Made by a program: the position numbers and the translations under genes. Below, piece by piece: positions 16,671 to 25,615 of a stretch of 64,000 bases of DNA. This DNA comes from Paenibacillus_AB hodogayensis (lineage in GTDB: Bacteria > Bacillota > Bacilli > Paenibacillales > NBRC-103111): the NCBI RefSeq assembly GCF_039536325.1, contig NZ_BAAAYO010000010.1, positions 620,001-684,000 on the forward strand. The letters are read 5' to 3'. The notes beneath the pieces are model-generated. The model searched no databases. It was not told where the DNA came from and worked only from the letters and a program-made list of their open reading frames with translations. The stretch's first letter is position 1. Each line of letters begins with the position of its first letter.

Positions 16671-17576
16671 TTACGTACGGAGCGCCGATTGCTCCAGCCG
16701 TTTCCGGTATTCGCTCGGCGGCATGCCGACCCGCTTCGTAAATGCCGAATAAAAGGATTTATAATCGGCAAACCCGACCGACGCGGAGATGTCCGTCATT
16801 TTCGCGTAAGGGTCCTCCATCCTTCTGCACGCTTCTTCGATTCTCAGCTTCTGCACATAGTCGGTTACGGTCATGCCGGCCGTTTCTTTGAACAGCTTGC
16901 AGAAGTAATTTTTGCTGAAAAACGATTTGGAAGCGAGACTCCCCAGATGGAACGGCCGGGCATAGTTTTGCTTCAGCTCGTTCATCGCCGCGTGGATGGC
17001 GTCGAGCCGACGGCCCATCTCCCGGTTGTCCGGGCTGCGGTCCATGCAGCGCATCATATGGATAATAAACTCGATGACATAGGCGCGTATGATTGAAATA
17101 TATCCAGATTTCCGCCCGGTATACTCCGCATAGATGTTGTCAATCAATGCCTCGAATTGCTGTACCTCTTCATACGGCAAGCTGAGCTTCGGATGAATCG
17201 GCTTCTCCAGAAGCCCGTTGAACAAGTACGACAAAGAAAGACTGTCGAAGTCGTTGAAGTCGATCAAGGATTCGTCGATGAATCCGGGCTTGAACAATAT
17301 ATTGTACAGCACCAGGCTGTTGTCGGCGCTCTCGCGATAGAACGCATGGGACACCTCGTAGTTGATGACGAACAAGTCGCCGCGAGCGACACGGTGCTCC
17401 TTTCCGTCCAAAATATGGTACCCGTTGCCGCCCGCGACATAGCAAATTTCCACGAAATCGTGGGAGTGATAGATGCGATGTTCCTTCATGGGCTCGTGAT
17501 ATCGGACGATGCTGAACAGTTCTCCGGCTCGGAAATAATTCGAGCCGCTGTATCTGGGAGGAGGCTGATCCATCAT
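16671..17576 (-). CDS. AraC family transcriptional regulator with cupin sensor domain
   Basis: 301 aa. Cupin-like N-terminal domain (YHSHDFVEICYVAGGNGYHI near 36-55) and C-terminal double HTH of about 95 residues (SLASKSFFSKNYFCKLFKE, then DISASVGFADYKSFYSAF). Two adjacent ATGs (17576, 17573) follow GGAGG; spacing slightly favours the second. Likely sugar-responsive activator of the GH78 gene 106 bases downstream. Confidence 0.9.
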   Translation of the reverse strand: MMDQPPPRYSGSNYFRAGELFSIVRYHEPMKEHRIYHSHDFVEICYVAGGNGYHILDGKEHRVARGDLFVINYEVSHAFYRESADNSLVLYNILFKPGFIDESLIDFNDFDSLSLSYLFNGLLEKPIHPKLSLPYEEVQQFEALIDNIYAEYTGRKSGYISIIRAYVIEFIIHMMRCMDRSPDNREMGRRLDAIHAAMNELKQNYARPFHLGSLASKSFFSKNYFCKLFKETAGMTVTDYVQKLRIEEACRRMEDPYAKMTDISASVGFADYKSFYSAFTKRVGMPPSEYRKRLEQSALRT

Positions 17577-17620
17577 CCTCGTTCCTCCGTTCGACGGCCG
17601 ATTTGTCGACCTTTTCCTTC

Positions 17621-17629
17621 ATTGTACCA
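17621..17629 (-). promoter_or_regulatory. Extended -10 promoter of the AraC regulator
   Basis: Minus strand TGGTACAAT, 45 bases before the start; same TGG-plus-hexamer form as the helicase and 23776 operon promoters. Confidence 0.5.
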
Positions 17630-17661
17630 AAGTTTCCGGTCCGTTCCCCTCCATGCATGCC

Positions 17662-17734
17662 AAAAAAAGCGGAAACCGCCTGCCGGAACTCCGTATCCCC
17701 GTCAGGTGATCGGTAGTACCGGCGGCGATTCCGC
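17662..17734 (-). terminator. Terminator of the six-gene catabolic operon
   Basis: Minus strand GCGGAATCGCCGCC pairs with GGCGGTTTCCGC across a long loop and is followed by seven T. Twenty bases after the last stop codon. Confidence 0.8.
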
Positions 17735-17753
17735 TTCTTCGGACTTTATGCTA

Positions 17754-18605
17754 TTATGCCAGGCCGAGCATTTGCTTCACTTTGCTCAAATCATGCTCCA
17801 GCCGTTCGACAGCCGGGAAAGGCGCATGGCATTCCAGCGTAATCCAGCCGTTATACCCGGTTTCCTTCAGCGCGTCAAACAACGGCTGATGGTCGGCTCC
17901 ACCTTCGCCCAAGCGGCATTGCAGAAACTTCTCGTTCCCGTGCTTCGTCAAGTTCGCGAATGTGCCCGGCGCGCCCGTTTCGGCTACTCGCTTCTCGTCC
18001 TTCACGTGGACGTGGAACATCCGCTTGCCGAGACCGATTACGGAATCGCGCCCGTAGTCGGTGTCGGTAATGTACATGTTGCCCGCGTCGTGGATCAGGC
18101 CGATATTGCTCTCGCCGACGAGCTCCACCAAACGCAAGCCGGACTCGACCGACTCGGCCAGCGAGACGTTATGAATTTCCAGCACGATGCTTTTATTCAG
18201 CTTGGCCGCTTCCACCGCGCATTTGCGCAGCCAGAAAGCCGCTTTTTCGTAGTGGTAGTTCTGGGCCAGAAAAGCGTTCGGACCTCCCGCATTGACGCGG
18301 ATGAAGTCTGCGCCCAGCGTGCCGGACGCCTCCAGGATGCGCTGGAAGTCGCTGAACGCCTGCTCGCTATCCTTGTCGCTTCCGGTGGAGAAGCCGCCCA
18401 TGTAGCCGGCAATGACCGGAATTTCCAGCCCGATGCCGTCGGCTACCGCGCGCATTTCCTTGATGCGGGCCGCGCTTGTCGTCGCCGACAAATGCGGTTC
18501 GCGGGCCGCAATCTCAATGCCGTCGAAACCGATTTTTTTGGTCAGATGCATCGCTTCCTGAATGCTGTGGTCGATCAAAACGCCGCTGAATGCCGCTAAT
18601 TTCAT
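17754..18605 (-). CDS. Sugar phosphate isomerase/epimerase (TIM barrel)
   Basis: 283 aa, AP-endonuclease-2-like TIM barrel. Metal-site strands are visible: LEIHNVSL near 142-149, LIHDAGNMY near 169-177, FHVHVKDEK near 195-203, LECHAPF near 258-264. Members isomerise or epimerise sugars or act on inositol derivatives. Overlaps nagA-like by ATGA. Last gene of the operon; one of two such enzymes in it. Confidence 0.85.
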   Translation of the reverse strand: MKLAAFSGVLIDHSIQEAMHLTKKIGFDGIEIAAREPHLSATTSAARIKEMRAVADGIGLEIPVIAGYMGGFSTGSDKDSEQAFSDFQRILEASGTLGADFIRVNAGGPNAFLAQNYHYEKAAFWLRKCAVEAAKLNKSIVLEIHNVSLAESVESGLRLVELVGESNIGLIHDAGNMYITDTDYGRDSVIGLGKRMFHVHVKDEKRVAETGAPGTFANLTKHGNEKFLQCRLGEGGADHQPLFDALKETGYNGWITLECHAPFPAVERLEHDLSKVKQMLGLA

Positions 18606-19804
18606 CCCCGCTTCTCCTCCAGTTCGTATACGAGCTCGCCGTCCTTATACGTTTGCAGCGGCCGGATCCGGTCTCCCTGCCGGTCGAACAGGACGATGTC
18701 GGCCGGCGCCCCGGCCGTCAATCCCGAGCCGGCGTCCAGCTTCATGAAGCCGGCAGGACGCACCGACGACATCTCCCAGGCGTCGGCCAAGCCGGCCAGC
18801 CCGGTGCGGACGACGTGCTCGATGCCCCAGAGCAGCATTTGCGCGGAGCCGGCCAGTATCTTCGGATTGCTGGCCAGCGAAAGCCGGCCCTCTTCGGTCA
18901 GCACGACCTTGCCGCCGACATGCGTCGTATATTCGCCGGACGGCATGCCGCACAAGTACACCGCGTCGCTTACCATCAGCGCCTGCGCGCCTTTCGTCTT
19001 GAAAATGACCTTCAACACCGCTTCCGGCAAGTGGAAACCGTCGGCGATCACGCACGACCACAGGTCGTCCTGCGCCAGCTGCTCCCAGATGTAGTTCGGG
19101 TGGCGGGGCATCGTGAGATGCGCGCCGTTGCCCAAATGCGTCGACATGCGCGCGCCTGCCCGCACCGCCTCGCGGATTTGCTCCGGCGTGGCGGCCGTAT
19201 GGCCGATCGACACCGTCACGCCGCTGGCGCTGCATTTGGCGATAAATTCCGCGCTGTTCGGCCATTCCGGCGACAGTGTGAGAATGCGGATGCGCCCGCC
19301 GGCGGCGCGCTGCCACCGCTCGAACATATCCCAGTCCGGGGCGCGTACGTAAGCGGCGCTATGCGCGCCTCTCGCTCCGTCCTCGGGGGAGATGAACGGA
19401 CCTTCCACGTGAATGCCTGCGATCGAGCGGTTCGTACGGGCGTCGCTATCGCAAGCCTGCGCGATGATTCCGGCCGCTTCCTCGATCGCCTCCGGCGAGT
19501 TCGTAATGATCGTCGGATAGTAGGACGTGACGCCCTCGCGCCACAGCGCGCGGCTCGCCTTGACGACCATCTCCGCCGTAAACGGCAGCGTGTTGAAATC
19601 GTCGCCGTCGTAGCCGTTAATCTGCAAATCGACGAGTCCGGGGGCGATAAAAGGGAGCGCCCCGGCTTTGTCCCCGTCTCCAGCCGTAAGCGGTTCCACC
19701 GCGGCTATGCGGCCGCCGGTTACGGCGATCCTCACGGCCCGGCCGGTCGCATAATGAATGCCTTCCAGCACCGTCGTCCGATTGTCTGCTTCGTTCCCGC
19801 TCAT
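18602..19804 (-). CDS. nagA: N-acetylglucosamine-6-phosphate deacetylase-like amidohydrolase
   Basis: 400 aa using ATG 19804, which has GGAG 8 bases upstream; an in-frame ATG at 19819 lacks a site. Amidohydrolase motifs: PGLVDLQINGY at 55-65 (QxN form as in E. coli NagA), HVEGPF at 132-137, GHTAA at 201-205, HLGNGAH at 223-229 (NagA usually HLFNAM), VSDAVYLCGMPSG at 278-290. It removes an N-acyl group from an amino-sugar 6-phosphate. The HLGNGAH change suggests a substrate that differs from GlcNAc-6-P. Coupled to both neighbours. Confidence 0.82.
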   Translation of the reverse strand: MSGNEADNRTTVLEGIHYATGRAVRIAVTGGRIAAVEPLTAGDGDKAGALPFIAPGLVDLQINGYDGDDFNTLPFTAEMVVKASRALWREGVTSYYPTIITNSPEAIEEAAGIIAQACDSDARTNRSIAGIHVEGPFISPEDGARGAHSAAYVRAPDWDMFERWQRAAGGRIRILTLSPEWPNSAEFIAKCSASGVTVSIGHTAATPEQIREAVRAGARMSTHLGNGAHLTMPRHPNYIWEQLAQDDLWSCVIADGFHLPEAVLKVIFKTKGAQALMVSDAVYLCGMPSGEYTTHVGGKVVLTEEGRLSLASNPKILAGSAQMLLWGIEHVVRTGLAGLADAWEMSSVRPAGFMKLDAGSGLTAGAPADIVLFDRQGDRIRPLQTYKDGELVYELEEKRG

Positions 19805-19808
19805 CGTT

Positions 19809-20582
19809 TCACGCTCCATAGGAATCGCGGTCCACGTACAAGGTGCATGCCGGGTGGCGGCGCAGCACGGTGGACGGGCATTCCGTCGTTATCGTTCCGT
19901 TCAGGGTGCGCTGTACCGCGTTGCGCTTCGTCGGTCCCGGCACCATACAGTACAAGTAGGATGCAGACATCATCGTCGGTATCGTCAGCGTCAGCGCATG
20001 GGTCGGAACGTCGTCGAACGTCGGGAAGCAACCGTCGTTCACTTGCTGCTGACGGCAAGCGTCATCGAGCTCCACCGCCTTGATCGTATACGGATCGGCA
20101 AAATCGGCAACAGGCGGATCGTTAAACGCGATATGTCCGTTCTCGCCGATGCCGAGGCATACGATATCGATCGGAGCTTCGCGAAGCAGCTCGCCGTACC
20201 GGCGGCATTCCTCCTCGATCGTGGTCGAGCTGTCGATCAGGTTCACCTGCCCCGGCTTTACTTTGTCGAACAGGCGCTCGCACAGAAACCGGCTGAACTT
20301 CTGCGGCGCGTCGTTCGGCAAGCCGATATATTCGTCCATATGGAAGGCGGTGATGCGCGACCAGTCGATGTCCGGGTCGGCGGCCAGCGTCTCCAGAAAT
20401 TCGTTCTGCGAAGGGGCGGCGGCAAAAATAATCCGCAGCCGGTCCCGCGTGCCAAGCAGCTCCTTGATCGTGGCTGCCGCCGCGCGGCCCGCCGACGTGC
20501 CCAAATCCTGCCGGTTCGCGTATACGTTTACCTTCAAATTGTCTACTGATTCCGCTTTGATCGGTTGTGGCTGCAAGCTCAT
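19809..20582 (-). CDS. nagB: Glucosamine-6-phosphate deaminase/isomerase family protein
   Basis: 257 aa. FHMDEYIGL at 80-88 and GIGENGHIAFNDPP at 144-157 are the NagB/6-phosphogluconolactonase signatures. E. coli NagB has NDGHIAFNEP; here the Asp and Glu of that loop are Asn and Asp, a variant common in paralogues of uncertain substrate. Expected reaction: amino-sugar 6-phosphate to ketose 6-phosphate plus ammonia. Only one base separates it from the ceramidase-like gene, and it overlaps nothing upstream. Confidence 0.8.
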   Translation of the reverse strand: MSLQPQPIKAESVDNLKVNVYANRQDLGTSAGRAAAATIKELLGTRDRLRIIFAAAPSQNEFLETLAADPDIDWSRITAFHMDEYIGLPNDAPQKFSRFLCERLFDKVKPGQVNLIDSSTTIEEECRRYGELLREAPIDIVCLGIGENGHIAFNDPPVADFADPYTIKAVELDDACRQQQVNDGCFPTFDDVPTHALTLTIPTMMSASYLYCMVPGPTKRNAVQRTLNGTITTECPSTVLRRHPACTLYVDRDSYGA

Positions 20583-20583
20583 G

Positions 20584-21882
20584 TCAATCTTCCTCTCGAA
20601 TCAATTCTTCGATCGCTTGTCTGATGATAATCTCTGTTTCCGGCGCGAACGCCGCGGGCAAAGCGAAATAGACAGCCGACTCTTTCCCTTCGTAGCCGCC
20701 CTCGGCTATTTGCGCGGCGGTCGGCACATAACCGACCATCCCGTTGCTGTACCCCATCGGAAGCGTGCGGTTGCCGGCAAGCCGCTTGATGTAATCACCG
20801 TATTCGAGCACGACTTCCCCGTCCATGGCCAGAAACGACAATTGTTCCGCCAACCGGATAAACGTAAGCTCAAACGGAATATGTGTCCCCAGCTTGCCGG
20901 ATGGGCTCCTCAGCTTCTCGCCCCATTCCGCCCGGACGCCGCCCTGGGCAATCGCCCCATCGATCTCGGCTTGCGTCGGCACCGTCTGGAACGGCAGCTG
21001 CGCCACGATTCGCCGGCCGGTTACCGGAGCTGCAGCCAGAGGCTGCATCGGCATGGCGAGTACACGCTCGACCTCATTGGCCAGCGCCCGGCCGAGCCGG
21101 GCCACGTCGCGCTCGCTGCCGGCATAGAACTTGTTTTCTCGGTGCAAGGCCGGACGTATATTGCCCGTGCAGCCCTGCAGGAACGAGACGACCGTGCCGC
21201 AGCCGAGCGTCGCTTCCAGCCGTTCGGCCGCCGCGCCGGGATACTCCGACGTGACGAAGTTCGTATTGGTAGTCGTCGGGTGGCACGCATAATGAACGAA
21301 GACCGCCTTGGCCGAGCCGTCTCCGCGTCGGAAACGGACGACGTTGACCGCCGGGTCGAACAAGCCGTCGAAGTTCGGAGCCATCGCCATGACGCCCCCG
21401 ACGAATTTGCGGCGGTTGATGCCGATCCGGCATTCGCCGACGCCGCGCTCGGCCGTCACCGGCTCCAGTCCGGCGACCGCCTCCTCCACGCCGCGCAGCA
21501 GCAGCCCGTCCAGCCGCTCCAGATAAGCGCTGTCCGGCAAACCGAGCGTATCGCAAAACAAGGTGGTCGTTTGCGGACCGCCATGCGTATGCTGGGCGCT
21601 CAGAATAATATCCGACGCCCCGATGCCGAATCGTTCGCCAAGCGCGAGGCGGATACCCTCCATCCGCTCGCTGCCCCACCAGATGATGTCGCCCTGGGCG
21701 ATCAGCACCCTGCGGCGGGCCGCTCCTTCCCCTTGCTCAAACACGTTGACGCGGACGAAGAGCCGCCGGTTGATCCCTTCGAACGGTCCTTTCCGATGCC
21801 CGAAGCCCGCCAGCGGCACCGGCTGCTCCGGGGTAATGTCGATCTTTGCGGTCCCAAGCAGCAGTTCGACTGCTTCGCTCAT
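20584..21882 (-). CDS. Neutral/alkaline ceramidase N-terminal domain protein
   Basis: 432 aa, no signal peptide. GTAKIDITP near 10-18, LAGFGHR near 24-30, SAQHTHGGP near 95-103 (zinc histidines) and FLQGCTGNIRP near 232-242 are typical of the ceramidase/alkaline non-lysosomal family (PF04734). Family members hydrolyse amide bonds, but bacterial short forms in sugar operons have unknown substrates. Its position ahead of nagB and nagA suggests amide hydrolysis of an N-acyl amino sugar or related compound (inference). Confidence 0.8.
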   Translation of the reverse strand: MSEAVELLLGTAKIDITPEQPVPLAGFGHRKGPFEGINRRLFVRVNVFEQGEGAARRRVLIAQGDIIWWGSERMEGIRLALGERFGIGASDIILSAQHTHGGPQTTTLFCDTLGLPDSAYLERLDGLLLRGVEEAVAGLEPVTAERGVGECRIGINRRKFVGGVMAMAPNFDGLFDPAVNVVRFRRGDGSAKAVFVHYACHPTTTNTNFVTSEYPGAAAERLEATLGCGTVVSFLQGCTGNIRPALHRENKFYAGSERDVARLGRALANEVERVLAMPMQPLAAAPVTGRRIVAQLPFQTVPTQAEIDGAIAQGGVRAEWGEKLRSPSGKLGTHIPFELTFIRLAEQLSFLAMDGEVVLEYGDYIKRLAGNRTLPMGYSNGMVGYVPTAAQIAEGGYEGKESAVYFALPAAFAPETEIIIRQAIEELIREED

Positions 21883-22910
21883 CCGGACACCTCTTCTAAC
21901 TTAATCGGTACTCCTTTCGCGGACGACTCGTAGATCGCCTCGACAAGCTGAACCGCGCGGAGGCCGTCAATACCTTCCAAATAAAGCTTCTCGCCCGTTT
22001 CGATGGCAGCGATGACGTTCTCCATCTGAACGCGGTGGTTGACGTGGGAAATGCTGCGTGGATCGGAGACGCCGCCGTAGCTCGTATTGCTGCCAAGATC
22101 AGGCTTCTCCACGCCCGGAACGGTCCAGTGCGTAATATCGGACCCTTCCAGCTTGATCGTGCCGTTTTCTCCGTACAGATTCATCACGGTGGCAAAGCCG
22201 GGCTGAATGCTGGTCGACGCCATAATCGTGCCGAATGCCCCGCTCTTGAACGTCAGCAGCGCAAGCCCCAGATCTTCCGCTTCCATGCGATGCGTATTCG
22301 TCGCCGTCTTGCCGTACACTGTATCGACCAGACCGCCGAACCAGAGCAGCAGATCGATGGAGTGGATGCCCTGATTCATCAGCGCCCCGCCGTCCTGATC
22401 GATCGTGCCGCGCCACTCGGCGCTGTCGTAGTACGACTGCGCACGGAAGAACGGCAGCGAAACTTCTACAAGCAGCAGCTTGCCGAGGGCTCCGCTGTCC
22501 AGCACCCGGCGCACGGCGACATGCTGGGCCTCGAAGCGGCGCTGCGAGATGACCGAAAGCGTCACGCCGTTGTCCTTCGCCGCCCGGATCAGTTCCAGCG
22601 ATTGCTGCGTCGTCATCGCGATCGGCTTCTCCACGATCAGATGTTTGCCCGCGCGAAGCACGTCCAGGCCGATCGGGGCATGGCTGCCGCTCGAGGTGGT
22701 GACGCAGACGATGTCGATCTCCGGGTTCGCGAGCAGCTCCTTGTAATCGGTCGCATAGCCGCAGCCTTCCTTATCGGCGAACGCCTTGGCGCGCTCCTCC
22801 GTCCGGTTGGCGACGGCAACCAGCTTGCCGCGCTCCAGTTCCTTGATCGCTGCGGCGTGAAAATCGGCGATCGAGCCAGTGCCGATAATGCCGAATCCCC
22901 AAGTCTTCAC
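21879..22910 (-). CDS. Gfo/Idh/MocA family oxidoreductase
   Basis: 343 aa. Rossmann motif GIIGTGSIADFHAAAI near 7-22 and EKPIAM near 94-99 (catalytic Lys) define the family; C-terminal alpha/beta domain follows. NAD(P)-dependent oxidation of a sugar or sugar derivative in the cytoplasm. ATGA overlaps on both sides show tight coupling with the ceramidase-like and isomerase genes. Confidence 0.9.
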   Translation of the reverse strand: MKTWGFGIIGTGSIADFHAAAIKELERGKLVAVANRTEERAKAFADKEGCGYATDYKELLANPEIDIVCVTTSSGSHAPIGLDVLRAGKHLIVEKPIAMTTQQSLELIRAAKDNGVTLSVISQRRFEAQHVAVRRVLDSGALGKLLLVEVSLPFFRAQSYYDSAEWRGTIDQDGGALMNQGIHSIDLLLWFGGLVDTVYGKTATNTHRMEAEDLGLALLTFKSGAFGTIMASTSIQPGFATVMNLYGENGTIKLEGSDITHWTVPGVEKPDLGSNTSYGGVSDPRSISHVNHRVQMENVIAAIETGEKLYLEGIDGLRAVQLVEAIYESSAKGVPIKLEEVSG

Positions 22911-23776
22911 GCCCGCTCCCCCGCTTCCCGTACGAGCACGCGCAGCGCGTCCAGCGTCATCCGCGAGCCCGCCTCCTTCGTGCCGCCTTCCGGCTTATAG
23001 TGCGTCTCGATCGTAAAGAGGCCGTCGTAGCCGTCTTCCTGCAGAGCGCGCAGCTGGGCGATAAACGGCACATTGCCGGAACCGACCGGCACGCAGCGCG
23101 AGGAACCGTCGGGCAGCACATAGGCATCTTTAATGTGAACGTGTGCAAGAACGTCTTTGACGAACCCGTATCCTTCCGGAAATGCCGGTCTGCCGCCATA
23201 TGCCTCGTTGCCTGGATCCCACAGCGCCTTCATTGCCGGTGAATCGACCGCGCGCACGATTTTGCCAATTTCTTCGGCAAATCCGCCGTTGCAGGCCGGT
23301 TCGTTTTCCTGAAGCAGAATGACACCCTCACGCTCGGCAATCGCCGCCGCCTTCTTCAAATGCTTGACGATTTCTTCAAAATGCAACTCCGGCTCGGTTT
23401 CCCGCCAGAAGGAAAAAATACGGATGTTTTTGGCTCCGAGCCGCTTCGTGATCGCGATGACGCGCTCCAGCTTCTCGTGATGCGCCTCGACGCTCTCCTC
23501 GGCCTGTCCGAACACGTCGCCCGATGCGACCGGCCGGTTCGGGTCTAGCGCGCATTTGTAGACCGGCGAAGCCACAGCGGTTACCGACAGCCCTCTCGCT
23601 TCGACCTCCGCGCGCACCTTGTCCACTTGCTCGTCCGTCATATTCGCGATGTTGACGCCGTCTACGACGCGCAATTCAATGTGTTTGAGTCCTTGCTCCA
23701 CGATCCAGTCCAACGATTTTACGAATTGATCCGGATACACCTCATCCGTCAATATCCCCAGCCGATCCAGTACCAA
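22907..23776 (-). CDS. Sugar phosphate isomerase/epimerase (TIM barrel), first gene of the catabolic operon
   Basis: 289 aa from TTG 23776 (AGGGAG upstream). AP-endonuclease-2-like barrel: LQENEPACNGG near 154-164, LWDPGNEAYGG near 187-197, HVHIKDAYV near 213-221, TIETHYKP near 254-261. It probably works with the adjacent dehydrogenase, as in inositol- and keto-sugar pathways. Divergent from the GntR-SBP regulator. Confidence 0.87.
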   Translation of the reverse strand: MVLDRLGILTDEVYPDQFVKSLDWIVEQGLKHIELRVVDGVNIANMTDEQVDKVRAEVEARGLSVTAVASPVYKCALDPNRPVASGDVFGQAEESVEAHHEKLERVIAITKRLGAKNIRIFSFWRETEPELHFEEIVKHLKKAAAIAEREGVILLQENEPACNGGFAEEIGKIVRAVDSPAMKALWDPGNEAYGGRPAFPEGYGFVKDVLAHVHIKDAYVLPDGSSRCVPVGSGNVPFIAQLRALQEDGYDGLFTIETHYKPEGGTKEAGSRMTLDALRVLVREAGERA

Positions 23777-23834
23777 AACCGCTCTCTCCCTTCGACTCGC
23801 GCGGGCGCTTGATGAGCCCGCAGCTTTCCTTTTA

Positions 23835-23843
23835 ACTATACCA
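23835..23843 (-). promoter_or_regulatory. Extended -10 promoter of the six-gene operon
   Basis: Minus strand TGGTATAGT, 60 bases before the TTG. Upstream, GTTAGCTTT occurs twice as a direct repeat (about 23882-23890 and 23898-23906 on the plus strand), a possible operator for the divergent regulator. Confidence 0.45.
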
Positions 23844-23990
23844 AGGTTGGACGGGGAAATGTTGATCTTTCTTACGATCGGAGTTAGCTTTTTTTTCGTT
23901 AGCTTTCTTTACTCGTCCCGCTTCGCCCGAACCTGCATCTTAGTTGTATCACACCTGGGCCGCTTCATAAAGAGACATTTCGCATTCCGC

Positions 23991-24019
23991 TTCTCGATTG
24001 CCTCGTTTTCCGTTATAAT
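23991..24019 (+). promoter_or_regulatory. Promoter of the GntR-SBP regulator
   Basis: Perfect -10 TATAAT at 24014-24019; -35 TTCTCG 17 bases upstream is weak (3 of 6). Confidence 0.55.
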
Positions 24020-24051
24020 TGGTAAAAAAACGACGAGAACGGAAGGTATGC

Positions 24052-25443
24052 ATGAGACGCGACAACGAATTCCGCTACTCTCGCCTGGCGCATATTCTTC
24101 GCGAGCAGATTATGTCGGGCTTTATCAAGCCGGGTCAATACTTGCTCTCGGAGAACGAGCTGTGCAAATATTACGGCCTGAGCCGCACCTCGGTGCGCAA
24201 ATCTTTGGAGCAGCTCCAAAAGGAAGGGCTTATCGTCAAAAAAGTCGGACAAGGCACGATCGTCGCGCCGGACCTCGTCATTCCGACCGGTGAACGGCGC
24301 ACACTGCGCATCTTGGCCGCCTCCCCCTCGCACTTTGTCGATAACTGCCTTGGCCTGATGATCGAGGCGTTCCAGAACAGCTACCCCCACGTCGACGTCA
24401 AGCTGCTCAGCTTTCCGAGCTGGAACTTCTGGGACTCGCTGAGCGCGGGCGGGGAACTCGGCCCTTGGCCGGATCTGGTGCTCGTCACCGACCGCAATTT
24501 CGCCGAGGCGGACGGTTCCGCCGCATTTTGCGATCTAAGCGCGATCATGGCCGAAACGATCGGCGACATGTACCCGCGCGTCATCGAGCCTTTCCGCAAA
24601 AGCGGGGCGCAGTTGGCCGTTCCCGCAACTTTCTCCCCGGTCTATTTGGCCTACAATCCGGAGTTGTTCGCCCGGTTCGGCGTAGCGGAGCCCCGGCCCG
24701 GCTGGACGAAGGAAGAGCTGCTGGAAGCAGCCGGACAATTGACCGTCGATCTCGACGGCGACGGCATGATCGACTATTACGGTTTGTCGCTCTCGTCGTA
24801 TTTCAGCCGCTGGCCGGTCGTCGCGCTGCAAAACGGGGTGAAGTTCGGCGGCGTAGGCGAACGCGAACGGGCCGAGCTGGCGGAATCGCTCGCTTTTTTC
24901 CACGACGCTATCTACCGCAAACGGGTCGCGACGCTCTACCAGAACTGGCGCTCGCGCATCAACGCCGACGCCTTCCCGCGCGGCAAAGCCGCTATGGTGA
25001 TGACGACCACGATCGAGATGGCCGGCTGGCGCAGCGAGCATCTTCCCTTCGAGGCCAAAATCGCCTCGCTGCCGTTCGGTCCGGTTCCGTCGACGCTGCT
25101 TGTCGCCAACGCCTTCATGATGCCCGAGCAGTGCCCGGACCGCGAGCTGGCGGCGGCTTTTTTGCGGCTGGCGCTCGATCCGGCCCTGCAGAAGCGGATT
25201 GCGGCGGAGACGGGCTTCCTGTCCTGCCTTCCCGGCGTGAACGAGGCGGTATGGGACCCGGCCAGCCTCGCGCTGCTCAACATCGCCGGCGGCCGCATCG
25301 AGAACGGTTTGTTCGCCCACGAGCTGTTCGCCGATCTGGACAAGCTGGACGAACTGGATACGGAGATGGATTTGTTCTGGGCGGGACTCGAATCGGCCGA
25401 ATCGCTGGCAGGCCGGATGGCGGATATTCTGGCCAAGGATTGA
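24052..25443 (+). CDS. GntR-type regulator fused to a solute-binding-protein domain
   Basis: 463 aa. ATG 24052 follows GGAAGG with 7-base spacing. Residues 5-72 form a GntR winged helix (LREQIMSGFIKPGQYLLSENE, then YGLSRTSVRKSLEQL). Residues about 85-455 look like a family 1 extracellular solute-binding protein (ILAASPSHFVDN; DLDGDGMIDYYGL near 240; PARGKAAMVM-like segment). No signal peptide and no lipobox, so the binding domain is cytoplasmic and presumably serves as the effector sensor, much as LacI uses a periplasmic-binding fold. Divergent from the amino-sugar operon and probably its regulator. Confidence 0.85.
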   Translation: MRRDNEFRYSRLAHILREQIMSGFIKPGQYLLSENELCKYYGLSRTSVRKSLEQLQKEGLIVKKVGQGTIVAPDLVIPTGERRTLRILAASPSHFVDNCLGLMIEAFQNSYPHVDVKLLSFPSWNFWDSLSAGGELGPWPDLVLVTDRNFAEADGSAAFCDLSAIMAETIGDMYPRVIEPFRKSGAQLAVPATFSPVYLAYNPELFARFGVAEPRPGWTKEELLEAAGQLTVDLDGDGMIDYYGLSLSSYFSRWPVVALQNGVKFGGVGERERAELAESLAFFHDAIYRKRVATLYQNWRSRINADAFPRGKAAMVMTTTIEMAGWRSEHLPFEAKIASLPFGPVPSTLLVANAFMMPEQCPDRELAAAFLRLALDPALQKRIAAETGFLSCLPGVNEAVWDPASLALLNIAGGRIENGLFAHELFADLDKLDELDTEMDLFWAGLESAESLAGRMADILAKD

Positions 25444-25591
25444 CTCCGCGTCCGGGAGCTTGCATAAAGGAGAGTCAACGATTTCGGGCATACCGAGAGC
25501 GGGCCTTCACGCCTTCACGCCGGAAGCTTGCGCAGCTGCGAAGTCCTAGTAGGCGCCGCCCAGTCCGCTCGCTCTATGGAATCGGCTTCGA

Positions 25592-25615
25592 CAAGCCTTC
25601 GCGTACGAAGGCTTG
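25592..25615 (+). terminator. Perfect hairpin downstream of the GntR-SBP gene
   Basis: CAAGCCTTCG, loop cgta, CGAAGGCTTG, followed by tttgcgtt. 150 bases after the stop codon. Confidence 0.6.
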
